This document shows positions 55,464 to 62,999 of a DNA stretch of 64,000 nt, one piece after another. Origin of the DNA: Microglena sp. YARC (lineage: Eukaryota > Chlorophyta > Chlorophyceae > Chlamydomonadales > Chlamydomonadaceae); NCBI GenBank assembly GCA_022414725.1, contig CM039463.1, positions 32,071,579-32,135,578 of the forward strand, read 5' to 3'. Both the position numbers and the translations under genes were made by a program. The notes below the pieces were generated by a model that was not told the DNA's origin, did no database searches, and saw only the letters and a program-made list of their open reading frames with translations. Numbering within the stretch: position 1 is the stretch's first letter; every line of letters starts with the position of its first letter.

Positions 55464-55890
55464 GTGGCTTTGGACCCTCTGCAGGCAAGGTGTGGCGTGT
55501 GGGAATCATGGGCAACAATGCCAAACCCGCCAACATAATCAGCGTAATCATCTTTGTAAGCACCCTCACACCTCACCCCACCCCCCCTGCTCTCGCTCTC
55601 GCTCTCAGGTGGCTTGGGACCCTCTGTTGGCAAGGTGTGGCGTGTGGGAATCATGGGCAACAATGCCAATCCCGCCAACATAATCAGCTTAATCATCTTT
55701 GTAAGCACCCCCACACCTCACCCCAACCCCCCTGCTCTCGCTCTCGCTCTCAGGTGGCTTGGGACCCTCTGCTGGCAAGGTGTGGCGTGTGGGAGTCATG
55801 GGCTACAATGCCAAGCCTGCCAACATGGAGATGGTGATCACTGCATTCAAGGATGGATTGAAGCAGCAGGGTATGCTGGGCAAGCTCTAA
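49310..55890 (+). CDS. AGT1: Alanine(serine)-glyoxylate aminotransferase, AGXT1 type
   Basis: Exons: 49310-49384, 50687-50852, 52800-52913, 53298-53796, 54657-54811, 55113-55212, 55754-55890; about 414 residues, as in the family. The enzyme is a PLP fold-type I aminotransferase converting glyoxylate to glycine. Visible motifs: [15 protein letters not shown] (about residue 40), [11 protein letters not shown] (about 100), [12 protein letters not shown] with the PLP-contacting Asp (about 205), GSQKCL with the Schiff-base Lys (about 231), YHHT and [14 protein letters not shown]. The Arg/Ser/Met-rich N-terminus looks like a mitochondrial presequence; the C-terminus GKL is a weak peroxisomal-type tail. 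Odd points: one extra base at about 53369-53371, a non-AG acceptor at 54656, and a triplicated last exon. Mitochondrial photorespiration is the likely role. Substrate preference cannot be read from sequence. Confidence 0.88.
49385..50686 (+). other. AGT1 intron 1, mostly unique
   Basis: Apart from a family H fragment (about 50430-50480) and duplicated 50-57-base segments with CAAATATGTATTCCAATC-like sequence (50540-50670), no repeat is obvious. Open frames on the minus strand (49264-49938) match nothing recognised. Confidence 0.45.
50687..50852 (+). CDS. AGT1: AGT1 exon 2
   Basis: Encodes the substrate-loop region [20 protein letters not shown] and [12 protein letters not shown]. The donor is GTGAGT, phase 1. 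Confidence 0.85.
50885..51622 (+). repeat. Duplications of exon 2 end with donor, intron 2
   Basis: At 51040-51122 a copy of GCATCCTCCCTTCCTCCACA, TTATGGATG and GTGAGTACCC reproduces the exon 2 end and donor. A third copy at about 51565-51625 reads CACTATGCACTGTGAGTAA. The segment 50885-51108 as a whole is repeated at about 51400-51622, with family H (GAACTTGGTTAT) and element C between. Confidence 0.8.
51123..51335 (+). mobile_element. Dispersed element C in AGT1 intron 2
   Basis: From AGAGCCTCCTCTTCAAGGGG through GACACGTCAGCCAACTGTCT to GACGCTGCATAGAACTTGTT. Confidence 0.6.
51623..51762 (-). mobile_element. MITE family A, degraded copy 5
   Basis: One end reads AAGGACCGGCATATCATATG; the interior is mutated and the far terminus lost. 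Confidence 0.6.
51965..52215. repeat. About 60-bp array, AAGCCAGGTTCACAAAACTG
   Basis: Four imperfect units with GTGAACCTGGCAAT in AGT1 intron 2. Confidence 0.8.
52560..52708 (-). pseudogene. Copia retrotransposon RNase H fragment
   Basis: The minus-strand frame has [20 protein letters not shown] and [14 protein letters not shown], matching the Copia signature (RYLKGT..GL.., GY.DSDWAGD). Only about 50 residues remain, without the STSG continuation. Inactive relic. Confidence 0.6.
52800..52913 (+). CDS. AGT1: AGT1 exon 3
   Basis: [20 protein letters not shown], then [18 protein letters not shown], the PLP phosphate-binding loop. The acceptor is CTCCCACAG and the donor GTGAGT. A partial echo of its end (CATCGCTAATTTGGTTGAGCC) lies at about 52997-53020. 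Confidence 0.9.
53139..53212 (+). repeat. G run and partial copy of exon 4
   Basis: A G homopolymer (53139-53160) is followed by TTTCCGCGGAGATGTCATCA and GGGCTCCCCTGGGCTCCACC, a copy of the exon 4 part encoding FRGDV and APLGSTI, then CACCAT repeats. Confidence 0.8.
53298..53796 (+). CDS. AGT1: AGT1 exon 4, PLP core, with +1 shift
   Basis: Carries most of the catalytic large domain. The frame changes between RRFRG and DVVEVKAP; removing one G of the GGG at 53369-53371 restores the protein. A duplicated fragment at 53161 reads GCGGA at the equivalent site, supporting an inserted base (assembly error or real mutation). Confidence 0.88.
53805..54075 (+). repeat. Two 125-bp direct repeats, intron 4
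   Basis: Both contain GACGTGAGGTTGAGGGGGGC and CCCGTTTGCTTTCACTGGGG after CATCATCAT tracts. The same GTGAGGTTGAGG element occurs singly at 54335, reversed near 5790 and near 58130. Confidence 0.75.
54340..54656 (+). repeat. 112-bp tandem copies of exon 5 start plus acceptor
   Basis: Units at 54433 and 54545 repeat CCACCCACCACAACACAG, then GCCCTGTCTTCACCTTCTAC; a partial unit precedes them. The period of 112 shifts frame by one per copy, so only the last copy fits the protein. Confidence 0.85.
54657..54811 (+). CDS. AGT1: AGT1 exon 5
   Basis: [20 protein letters not shown] to [10 protein letters not shown], the start of the C-terminal domain. The donor is GTGTGT, phase 0. The base pair before it is CG instead of AG; two upstream copies at 54433 and 54545 do have CACAG. 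An in-frame alternative acceptor (TCAAG, about 54597) would add about 20 residues. Confidence 0.75.
54812..55112 (+). repeat. Intron 5: exon 5 end copies and 33-bp repeat
   Basis: CCTTTGTGGAGAAGTTAGAG with GTTTGTTAAG (about 54915) and GTGTGGAGGAGGCGGAGATG (about 54970) echo the exon 5 end (PFVEKAE) and donor. Three GAAGTCTGAAACGAATATG units then lead into the exon 6 acceptor. Confidence 0.75.
55113..55212 (+). CDS. AGT1: AGT1 exon 6
   Basis: [20 protein letters not shown] to YNVEIAG. The acceptor is CTCTTGCAG and the donor GTGAGT, phase 1. Confidence 0.88.
55213..55463 (+). repeat. Intron 6: duplicated exon 6 end, G run, CT run
   Basis: GAACGTGCTGTTGAATATCC (about 55277) is a diverged copy of the exon 6 end and donor, and the following AGGCTTCTTTG segment is also doubled. 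A G run (about 55305-55324) and a CT run (55432-55461) follow; the latter serves as the polypyrimidine tract. Confidence 0.7.
55464..55555 (+). pseudogene. Duplicate of AGT1 terminal exon, copy A
   Basis: 92 bases after CTCTCAG, encoding [20 protein letters not shown], then [10 protein letters not shown] and a donor GTAAGC. The C-terminal helix is missing. Inclusion would shift the frame because 92 is not a multiple of three. Confidence 0.8.
55609..55700 (+). pseudogene. Duplicate of AGT1 terminal exon, copy B
   Basis: Same 92-base structure 145 bases downstream ([20 protein letters not shown]), again with CTCTCAG acceptor and GTAAGC donor. Confidence 0.8.
55754..55890 (+). CDS. AGT1: AGT1 exon 7 (terminal, third copy)
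   Basis: [20 protein letters not shown], then [21 protein letters not shown] and TAA. Only this one of three tandem copies contains the conserved C-terminal helix and a stop. Confidence 0.88.
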
Positions 55891-56110
55891 ATATTGGGTT
55901 TGCCAACCAAGCAAAACGTTGGGTGTGCGATGCAACCTCTCAACTTAGGGGGTGCTGGGCAAGCTCTAAATATTGGGTTGCTCTCAATATTAGGTGCCCT
56001 GGCTATCAACTTTGGGGTTGATAAGCAAGCTCTAAAGATTGGGAGTGAGGTGCAAGATTCCAATGTTGGGGGTGCTGGGCATGCTCTAAATATTGGGGTT
56101 TGCAGCTGTA
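55868..56110 (+). repeat. Array spanning the AGT1 stop codon
   Basis: GCTGGGCAAGCTCTAAATAT, which contains the last codons and TAA, recurs at about 55953, 56025 and 56080 in the 3' untranslated region with ATTGGGGTT spacers. Confidence 0.8.
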
Positions 56111-56145
56111 CAGCACTTAGGCTATATTGTTTGTCTATCTGGGGG

Positions 56146-56150
56146 TGTAA
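56146..56150 (+). terminator. Candidate TGTAA polyadenylation signal
   Basis: The first clear TGTAA after the AGT1 stop, about 256 bases downstream and just past the array. Confidence 0.35.
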
Positions 56151-56547
56151 CTGTGCAATAGCTGAATCACCCCCCTAAAGCCTCGTCCACACACTCAAAA
56201 TAGCGCATTGACTGTGCACCTCAGCACAACACCTGTGCTTGATCTGGATACGGGTGTGGCTGTAGCTGAGTTTTAGCTTAATCAGCATTCCCAAGGCTTA
56301 CTCATAAATCCAGCATTAAACCACGGTGCCTGGCGTATTCTTTCCTCCATTCCTTTCTTCCGTGCCTTACACTTGGCTAAGTTTCTGCTCGAGTGTGGGT
56401 CTAATATTATAGAATAACGCATTGTGGGCCTAATAATTTAGAATGGTGTAGTGGGCCTAATAATGTAACCGCTTTCAGTTACTTACAACAGCTTCTTGGA
56501 CAGTCTCTTAAATAGAGCCTGTCTGTGGTGGTAGATTGGATTGGAAC

Positions 56548-56734
56548 CAGGGTACTTCAAATGGCCAAATTGGCCAGCGCTTTAGCGCACTTGAAATTCA
56601 AAAAAACTGCGCTTTGTAGTGCAAAAAGCGCTTGCAGCGCCCACAAGGGGTTGCAAAAAACTGCGCTTAAAGCGCAGAGGGGGGCAAAAAGTCAGCGCTC
56701 AAAAGCGCAAAAGCGCACGCTTTGAATCACCCTG
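56548..56734. mobile_element. hAT-like MITE family I, copy 2
   Basis: 187 bp, CAGGGTACTTC to GAATCACCCTG, flanked by ATTGGAAC and ATTGTTAC (6 of 8). AGCGC-rich interior (GCGCTTTGTAGTGC). Confidence 0.7.
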
Positions 56735-59022
56735 ATTGTTACATGTTTTTTCAGCCAAACCAGGGCTTCTCACCTTCTCCCAATTACAAGTCCTCCCGTG
56801 TGATACTATTGGTAATTGGAACTCAGCCAACACTGGCCTGCTCACCGTCTTCCAAATCCAAGTCCCCCCCGTGCGAGACCCTCGGGAACTAGGGAGCACG
56901 ATCGGTAGATGACACAGTTTAAAGATGTGTCCAGGATGATTGCAAGCATTTTGTCGAAATACCTGCTGCGGCGGCAGCTGGGATGTTGTCTTGCTCCCTA
57001 CTATGATTTGGATGTGAACCGGACAGTACTTGTTACATGCTTTTTCAACCCCTCCTAATACTGAGGTTGGGAAAGTCCTTGTGGGTGTGTGTAAACGCCT
57101 TCTATTATGTCTTGTTCCTGTTGCTCCCTGCCTTGCCTTGGTTTTAAAATCCATGCATTATTTGCCGAGGTTATTCCGCATCTTAGTGACGAGGAGCGGT
57201 CTCAGATGGTGGGACACTCGGGCTGAGTTACTAGTGTTATGTGTTTGTTCCACCTCCCTTGTGGTGTACTTGAACTTGGTTACATAGCTTCAGCCAGCAA
57301 TTTGGCTGTCTTCGGCAGTACAAACAAGTATAACCAGGAAAAATTAAACGCGAGCATATCACTTTTGTTTCATTGTGGTGTTCAGTACTTCCCGACTTCC
57401 CGTGTGTACCTACCTACCTACCCTACTGGCGGCAGTAGGAAAGGGTGGCTAGGTTCGATAACTCAATTTCTTTGGTGTCCTGGTTCTGGGCGATTGTTAG
57501 ACTCCGTCTTACCAGGGGTAGGAAGACTAGGACTAGGAGCTTATCTGTCCTGGACAACTGCCTAATTTACTCCCACGAGTAACACTTATCAGCGGTTGGT
57601 CAGGAAAACAAAAGGTGCGGGTGTGATTGGGAGTGGGACGGCAACTCCGGCTGGCATAAGGGTGACTACTAGTCCGTTCCTAGATGGAGGAACTCCTTCA
57701 ATCACATATAATTTTTGAGTCTAGGGCTAGTATAGGGAGACCAACCCTTTGAGGCGAAAATCTTCCATGTAAAAAAAAAAAAAAGCCATTGGCACCCATT
57801 GGGCATCTTAATATTTCCCTGAGTAACACTCATGGTTTTATTCAATTTTCTATGCGCTTCTAGAATGCTAGGTAGAAAGTGTAGAATGACTTCCTCACTC
57901 CGATGTCATAATCAGTTTTTTTAGTTGTGAAAGGATTTCCATCCCAGGACTATAGGAGGTGGGTCTCTCTACACAAACCAGAGACACCGAAGATTCAGTT
58001 TGAATGGTGTTGCCACTCCCACAAAAGAGAAGGCGCACAGGGTTGGTTCAAGGGTGCTAACATCTACGTTTCATGACTAACAAGCCAAAATCTAGTTTCC
58101 AATGTAAATATATTAGTACGCCTTATCACGAGACTTGAGGTTGAGGGGTCCAGTCCGTTTGCTTGCATTGCAACCACCTTCCCTGAGTACTGATGTGAGC
58201 GGTAACGATCCTCACGTCCCCCTATCGAACACCTACCTGGCCGGTCCGGACATGCACACCGATAGTGGGCGTCGGTCTTTCGAAAGGGGGGTGAAGTGTG
58301 AGCAGTAACGATCCTCACGTCCCCCTATCGGACACCACGTTTTCCTCATTGGTTACAACCGACTGATAAACATGACTGTTGTCTTTCTTCTCTGTCTTTT
58401 GAACCCTTCCAAGATTAACAGAATGGCTATTTTTTAACCATGAAGTGTTGCAATGCATGAAGGTTGGCAATGTGTCGCATACTTTACAAGAGGTACAACA
58501 TAGCACGCAACAGTACACGTGTCTAACATAGTGATATGACCAGCATTGATTAATATAACGTATTTATGTACCAGCTCCAACTTCCCATTGAGCCTGACCA
58601 GCCCTTCCATATATATCCACAACTTCATTAGTTCCCTACTTGGGCTTGCACCCCAACTTCTGAACATCAAGCGCCTGTTATAGCATTTCAACCCCCCTAA
58701 TTGGGTAAGGGGCTCGGGCATGGCCCGGTTTAATCCATGCCACATGGTCATTTTGAGCTGCCCTACTGCCGAACCCCTCGGATCAGGAGAATGTAGTTCA
58801 AATTTCCCAAATCAAATTCTACAGTGCAGTAAATCTGCAAAAGCTGAATCCTGTGAAGCCTGTCCCCTTACATACGAGCACTAGAATACTCATACCTCAG
58901 GACTCCCTTGGCCAACCCCAGATGTGTTTCACACAGTTTGACCGTCTTTTGTGTGTGTTATGAAATGAATTTAACCCGACACAAACCGGCATCAGCAAGG
59001 TTCCAGTTCTCCTTGGTCTCCT
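56735..59022. other. Intergenic between convergent genes
   Basis: Holds a duplicated CAAGTCC segment (56780-56880), family H (57265-57330), a GTGAGGTTGAGG-type element reversed or diverged (58110-58170) and a direct repeat GTAACGATCCTCACGTCCCC at 58202 and 58304. No recognisable gene. Confidence 0.5.
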
Positions 59023-59121
59023 TTACAATGTGGCAGCCGCAGCGTCAGCAATGGTGTTGACATGGCCAATGCACAGAGCAGTGGTGAGAAGACCAAACAC
59101 CAAGAAAGGCTGGGCACTTGC
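59023..59121 (-). CDS. CHLG: CHLG terminal exon
   Basis: 32 codons plus stop, ASAQPFLVFGLLTTALCIGH. The acceptor is CCTCTGCAG. A TGTAA overlaps the stop codon itself. Confidence 0.92.
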   Translation of the reverse strand, partial: ASAQPFLVFGLLTTALCIGHVNTIADAAAATL

Positions 59122-61962
59122 CTGCAGAGGAAAGGGAATCAATGAAATGTGTGGGGGGGAACGAATCAATGAAATGGGGGGGGGGGGGGGGGGGATCAGG
59201 TCAAACAATGTTGCAATCTCTGCTGTAATGTGCACTATTGTTGCGTAAGTCAGGGTTTTGGGGGGGCGGAAGCCCCCAGTGTTACCCATTTGTCCGTCCA
59301 TCCGTCTGACCGTGATGAAGCTCGACACGCCAGCCAACGGTCTCGTAACTAACTCGCTTCCCTTGCCACCTGTCCCTCCGTCGCGATCACTCTCCGCCAT
59401 TTTTTAGCGTCGCAGGAGACGCTGCATAGAACTTGTCGTTAAGGTGCTACTTGTAGCACAAGTAGCACAATGTAGCACAATGTCGCACAAGTAGCACAAT
59501 GTAGCACAGCAAGTGCTAAATTATGAACCTTTGAATTCTGGGGTGCTACGCTTGAGCCCTGGGATGCTTTTTATGCAAAAAAAAAACTGTTGGTAGCGCC
59601 AAAGAGAGCACCATGGTGCGACCCAAATATGCCTTCTCCTTTCCTTACAAAAAACCCTTGTGTAAGTTTCCCAGAGCCCCACCTATTAATCTAGAGCCGA
59701 TATCAATTGTTAGAGGTTGGGCGAATCCTGTAAGCCTATATGGAATTGGCCTACCCCTGGACTAATAATATGCACCACAGCCTGACTACAGCTAAATCCA
59801 CGTACCTGGTACTTGAACTTGTCAGCGATGGGGTCAGGGCACATCATATCCCTACATTATATGCAATACAGCCCGACTACATCCACATTATAGTTCTCTT
59901 TTCAGCTAAAAGCAGCAGCTTCTAGGAAGCTCCCCTGACTTACTATTCAGCCAAAGCTGATGCCATGCCTAGAAGCTGCTGCCTGTCGCTGAAAAATAAC
60001 TATGATCCACATACATGGTACGTGACATTTCTGGCAATGGGATCAGGGCACTACCTACATGATATGCACTACAGCCCCCGTACAGCTACATCCACATGTA
60101 GGTGTATGTTAGGGTTCTGGGTTTAGGATTTAGTCCTCGGAACTTGCTCAACCGTGAAATGGGATGATAGTTTTGTTGTGCAATTCTAATTGCACGTTCA
60201 AGTAAAATGACGTACCTGGTACTTGACATCGTTGGCAATGGGGTCGGGGATGAAGTACTTGTACTGGAAGAACATCTGGGGCAGGATAAGAGCCAGCAGT
60301 ACACCAGCGTACGTGTACTCGTGTAGTCCAGCGGCCAAGTACGCTGCTACGCCTAGCTGGGTGACATCGATTGAGGCGACGCAGATCCACTTGGCAGTGT
60401 CAACTCCGAAAGCTACGGGCAAGGACTGCAGTCCCATCTGCCTGGGGGTGAGGGAAGCGATGAGGGATGAGTCAGAGGAGGGTGGTGGGGAACACAACCA
60501 GAGTCACATGAAGAAGAAAACAAATACAGATGAGTACATAACTACTGGGCAGTGTCCACTCCGAAATCCACAAGCAAGGACTGCATTCCCATCTGCCTGG
60601 GAGTGAGGGAAGCATGGAGGGTGGGTCAGAGGGGGTGGGGTGGGGGACACAACCAGAGTAACACAGAAAATACACATATGCACTAGGCAGTGTCTACTCC
60701 GAAAACCACGGGCAAGGACTGCAGTCTCATCTGCCTGGGAGTGAGGGAAGCCAGCAGGGTGATTCAAAGGAGGATGGTGAGAAGGCACAACCCGAATCAC
60801 CCGGTCAACAGCCCCTTCGAAACCATGCCATACAAAAAATGTGTTGAAGTTTTTTTCCCTTCTTTTTCTTGAGCTTCGTGTCACCACCTCAAGCAATCGC
60901 TGCCTTGGACCCCGTTCTGGCAAAAAATCCGCTACCCTGACACCCAAACCTAAACTGCACGGGGCAGCCCTTCGGGCTGCCCTACCCAAATCCCACCTGG
61001 ACCCCACCCTTGGAACGAACCAAATCCCTGAAAGCTAGCAGAAGACCCCTTTCTAAAACGAAAAAACTGATGGCCACAGATCTCACAGCTCATGGACTGC
61101 GGGTGGGTGGGTGACTCGGTGGCACTATTCCTTTTTAGGGGCTACACATGGCAGCTTCCAGTCAGCTCCAATAGGCAGCCGCTGGGTCAATACCTAAGCC
61201 TCCAGCTGCATTAAGATGCCTGCCGTGTCAGCTTTCAGACACACTAGCTTGCTTCAGGTTTGACCCAAGGACAGAGAAAGGAAGCTGCATAGAAGCTGCT
61301 ACGCATAGCCCCAAAAAGAAACAAAGGCGGGTGTTCAGATTTAACCCTAGGACGGATAAATGAAGCTGCGTAGAAGCTGCTATGCATAGCCCCCAGAAAT
61401 AAACAACTGCGGTTTTTCAGGTATAACACGAGGACGGATAAAGGAGGCTGCATAGAAGCTGCTACGCATAGGTTAGAAATATAAGGTGGGACGGGTGGGT
61501 GGGGTGTAGGCTGAGTGTAATGAGGCGTGAAGATGAGGAATGTGAATGCGAGTTGACATGATTCATCAGACAACAAATAACTGAATAAATAGGTGGCCAA
61601 GGCTCACCTGTCTCCCTCAATGCTCTTGAAGTCGTTCACGATGGCAATACCCAAACCAGCAATGGAGTACAGCACAGTCAGCACCATCACATCAGGGGTC
61701 AGTGTGCCAAACAGGGCCTGTCCAGCCCACCAGGGGAGTGCGATGTAAGAGGATCCTAGGGCATAGTTTCCGGCCCATCCCCATTGCTTCAGCTTCAGAG
61801 GAGGGGCGGAATAGATGTAACTGATGAAGGATCCGAAGATGGACAGGAGGCCCACGACGGGAACCTCGTGACCTGCCCAGTGATCCAACAGGAAGCCTAG
61901 ACCGATGCCACCAGCCAGCAGAATCCAAATTTGAGTGATGACGTCTTTCTCACCGATCCTAC
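59023..61962 (-). CDS. CHLG: Chlorophyll synthase, C-terminal three exons
   Basis: Exons 61962-61608, 60441-60216 and 59121-59023, about 226 residues. Chlorophyll synthase is a UbiA-type prenyltransferase of the thylakoid membrane that esterifies chlorophyllide with phytyl or geranylgeranyl diphosphate. Diagnostic sequence: YIYSAPPLKLKQWGWAGNYA, LPWWAGQALFGTL, the second Asp-rich motif NDFKSIEGDR, GLQSLPVAFGVDTAKWICV and QASAQPFLVFGLL. Hydrophobic helices alternate as expected. Phases are 1, 2 and 0 and match at each junction. The first Asp-rich motif and transit peptide are absent, so about 150 N-terminal residues lie further upstream, probably beyond the window. The last exon ends TIADAAAATL. 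Confidence 0.95.
59150..59215. repeat. G run and small direct repeat in last CHLG intron
   Basis: CGAATCAATGAAATG is doubled before a G homopolymer (about 59169-59194), immediately beside the terminal exon acceptor. Confidence 0.7.
59258..59437 (+). mobile_element. Dispersed element C in last CHLG intron
   Basis: GGGGGGCGGAAGCCCCC hairpin end, then GACACGCCAGCCAACGGTCT to GACGCTGCATAGAACTTGTC. Confidence 0.6.
59440..59640. mobile_element. Family J repeat (GTAGCACAA-rich)
   Basis: Seven GTAGCACAA words, then a GGGGTGCTACG block like 28735-28760. Confidence 0.45.
59803..60060 (-). repeat. Two copies of CHLG exon n-1 end plus donor
   Basis: Minus-strand GACCCCATCGCTGACAAGTT with AAGTACCAG and GTACGTGG (59803-59850), and a more diverged copy at about 60008-60053, repeat the coding end PDPIANDVKYQ and the donor. 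A family G foldback (59905-59995) lies between. Confidence 0.8.
60216..60441 (-). CDS. CHLG: CHLG exon n-1
   Basis: QMGLQSLPVAFGVDTAKWIC to PDPIANDVKYQ. The acceptor is ACCCCCAG and the donor GTACGTC, phase 2 to phase 0. Confidence 0.93.
60540..60760 (-). repeat. Two copies of CHLG exon n-1 start plus acceptor
   Basis: At about 60548-60605 and 60688-60750 the minus strand repeats CTCACTCCCAG, GCAGATGGG/GCAGATGAG, GCAGTCCTTGC and GGAGTGGACACTGCC, equivalent to the acceptor and first 20 codons. The real exon alone continues in frame. Confidence 0.8.
61130..61470. repeat. Family G element with 80-bp tandem copies
   Basis: Three units with GGACGGATAAAGGAAGCTGC and TAGAAGCTGCTACGCATAGC in the CHLG intron. 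Confidence 0.7.
61608..61962 (-). CDS. CHLG: CHLG exon n-2
   Basis: RIGEKDVITQIWILLAGGIG to VNDFKSIEGD. The acceptor is CCATTTAG and the donor GTGAGCC. Confidence 0.93.
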
Positions 61963-62219
61963 CTAAATGGAATGAAAGACGTGCAAAAATTGTGAGCACT
62001 TAGCACGTCAAGCTTGATTGAGCAGTAGGTGGGAGGAGAGGGGCATGCACAGATACTGGTGATGCGCCTGTATGCGGGGAGCGACAGGGACTTTGAAAGT
62101 TAATTGAAAGTTTAAATTGGTTGTATCTGGTTTTATGGACGTAAATTTGTTCTGATTAAATTTTCATTATTTTTTTAATAAGATGTACGTGGTTTTGAAC
62201 TAGACCTGAGCACAGCTAT

Positions 62220-62350
62220 AGGACTTGTCTTTCAGGCTACAAACAGCAGCTGCTAGGTAGCTCCCTGAGCCAGTCACTGGGCAAAAGCCCAAGAATTCAA
62301 CATAACTGGAAAGCTGATTCTGTCAGCTTCACAGTGCACTACTTTGCTTT
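62220..62350. mobile_element. Family G foldback relative
   Basis: GCTACAAACAGCAGCTGCTAGG at one side, then CTGAGCCAGTCACTGGGCAA, as in 695-890 and 61140-61200. Confidence 0.5.
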
Positions 62351-62404
62351 GAGTTCGGATGGGTAGCAAGCCAGGGGCACCACCTTAAGCAATTAAGCAG
62401 GGTC

Positions 62405-62458
62405 TGATTAGGTCTAACCCAGATTTGAAAGATGACGTCACTCTCACCGTTCCTGCAT
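62405..62458 (-). pseudogene. Decayed copy of CHLG exon n-2 start
   Basis: After ACATGCAG the minus strand has GGTGAGAGTGACGTCATC and CAAATCTGGGTTAG, matching GEKDVITQIWIL with changes. Confidence 0.7.
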
Positions 62459-62815
62459 GTAGGTGGGGAGCCACTGAGAGAGGGTTCTTTTTATGAAAGG
62501 GTTGGTTGTTTGGAGACAGTTCTCTGTAATGAAAGGGTTGTTTCGACACAGGGTTATTTTTAATGAAAGGGCTATTTTGAGACAGGGTTGATTTTACTGA
62601 CAGTAAACAGTGTCCTTTAAGTAGCACCATGGCCTACTAGCAGCTTTTGGTTAATGAAAGGGTTATTTTGAGAGAGGGTTGATTGAACTGGAAGTAACCA
62701 GTGTCTTAAAGTAGCACCATGGTGCTCCTAGCAGCCTTTGGGGTGCTACTAGCAGCTTTTGGGTCCCCCAAAGGAGATCTACAGTAGCACTCCCCAAATA
62801 CCACGGCACGTTACG
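62459..62815. repeat. AATGAAAGGGTT repeats and family J units
   Basis: Five AATGAAAGGGTTATTTTGAG-like units, then two AGTAGCACCATGG blocks like those amplified at 36.2-37.4 kb. Confidence 0.75.
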
Positions 62816-62821
62816 TATAGC

Positions 62822-62992
62822 TAGGGATCGGCAATATAATATCATATGATGCCGGCGGTCTGGCTAGGTAACTTTGGCCTGGGGCACCATATCATATGAT
62901 ATCAAATCATATAATTTTTGTACGATATCATATAATTTTTGTACGATATCATACTCGTCTTTGGTCAACATCATATGATTTGACGTTCCCTA
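62822..62992 (+). mobile_element. MITE family A, copy 6
   Basis: TAGGGATCGGCAATATAATA to TTTGACGTTCCCTA, with TA flanks and a duplicated GTACGATATCATA unit inside. Confidence 0.78.
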
Positions 62993-62999
62993 TGTATAA

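Noticed and set aside
55174..55714. Minus-strand frames with a [11 protein letters not shown] stretch
   Set aside because: The reverse of the CT polypyrimidine tract and AGT1 exon copies.
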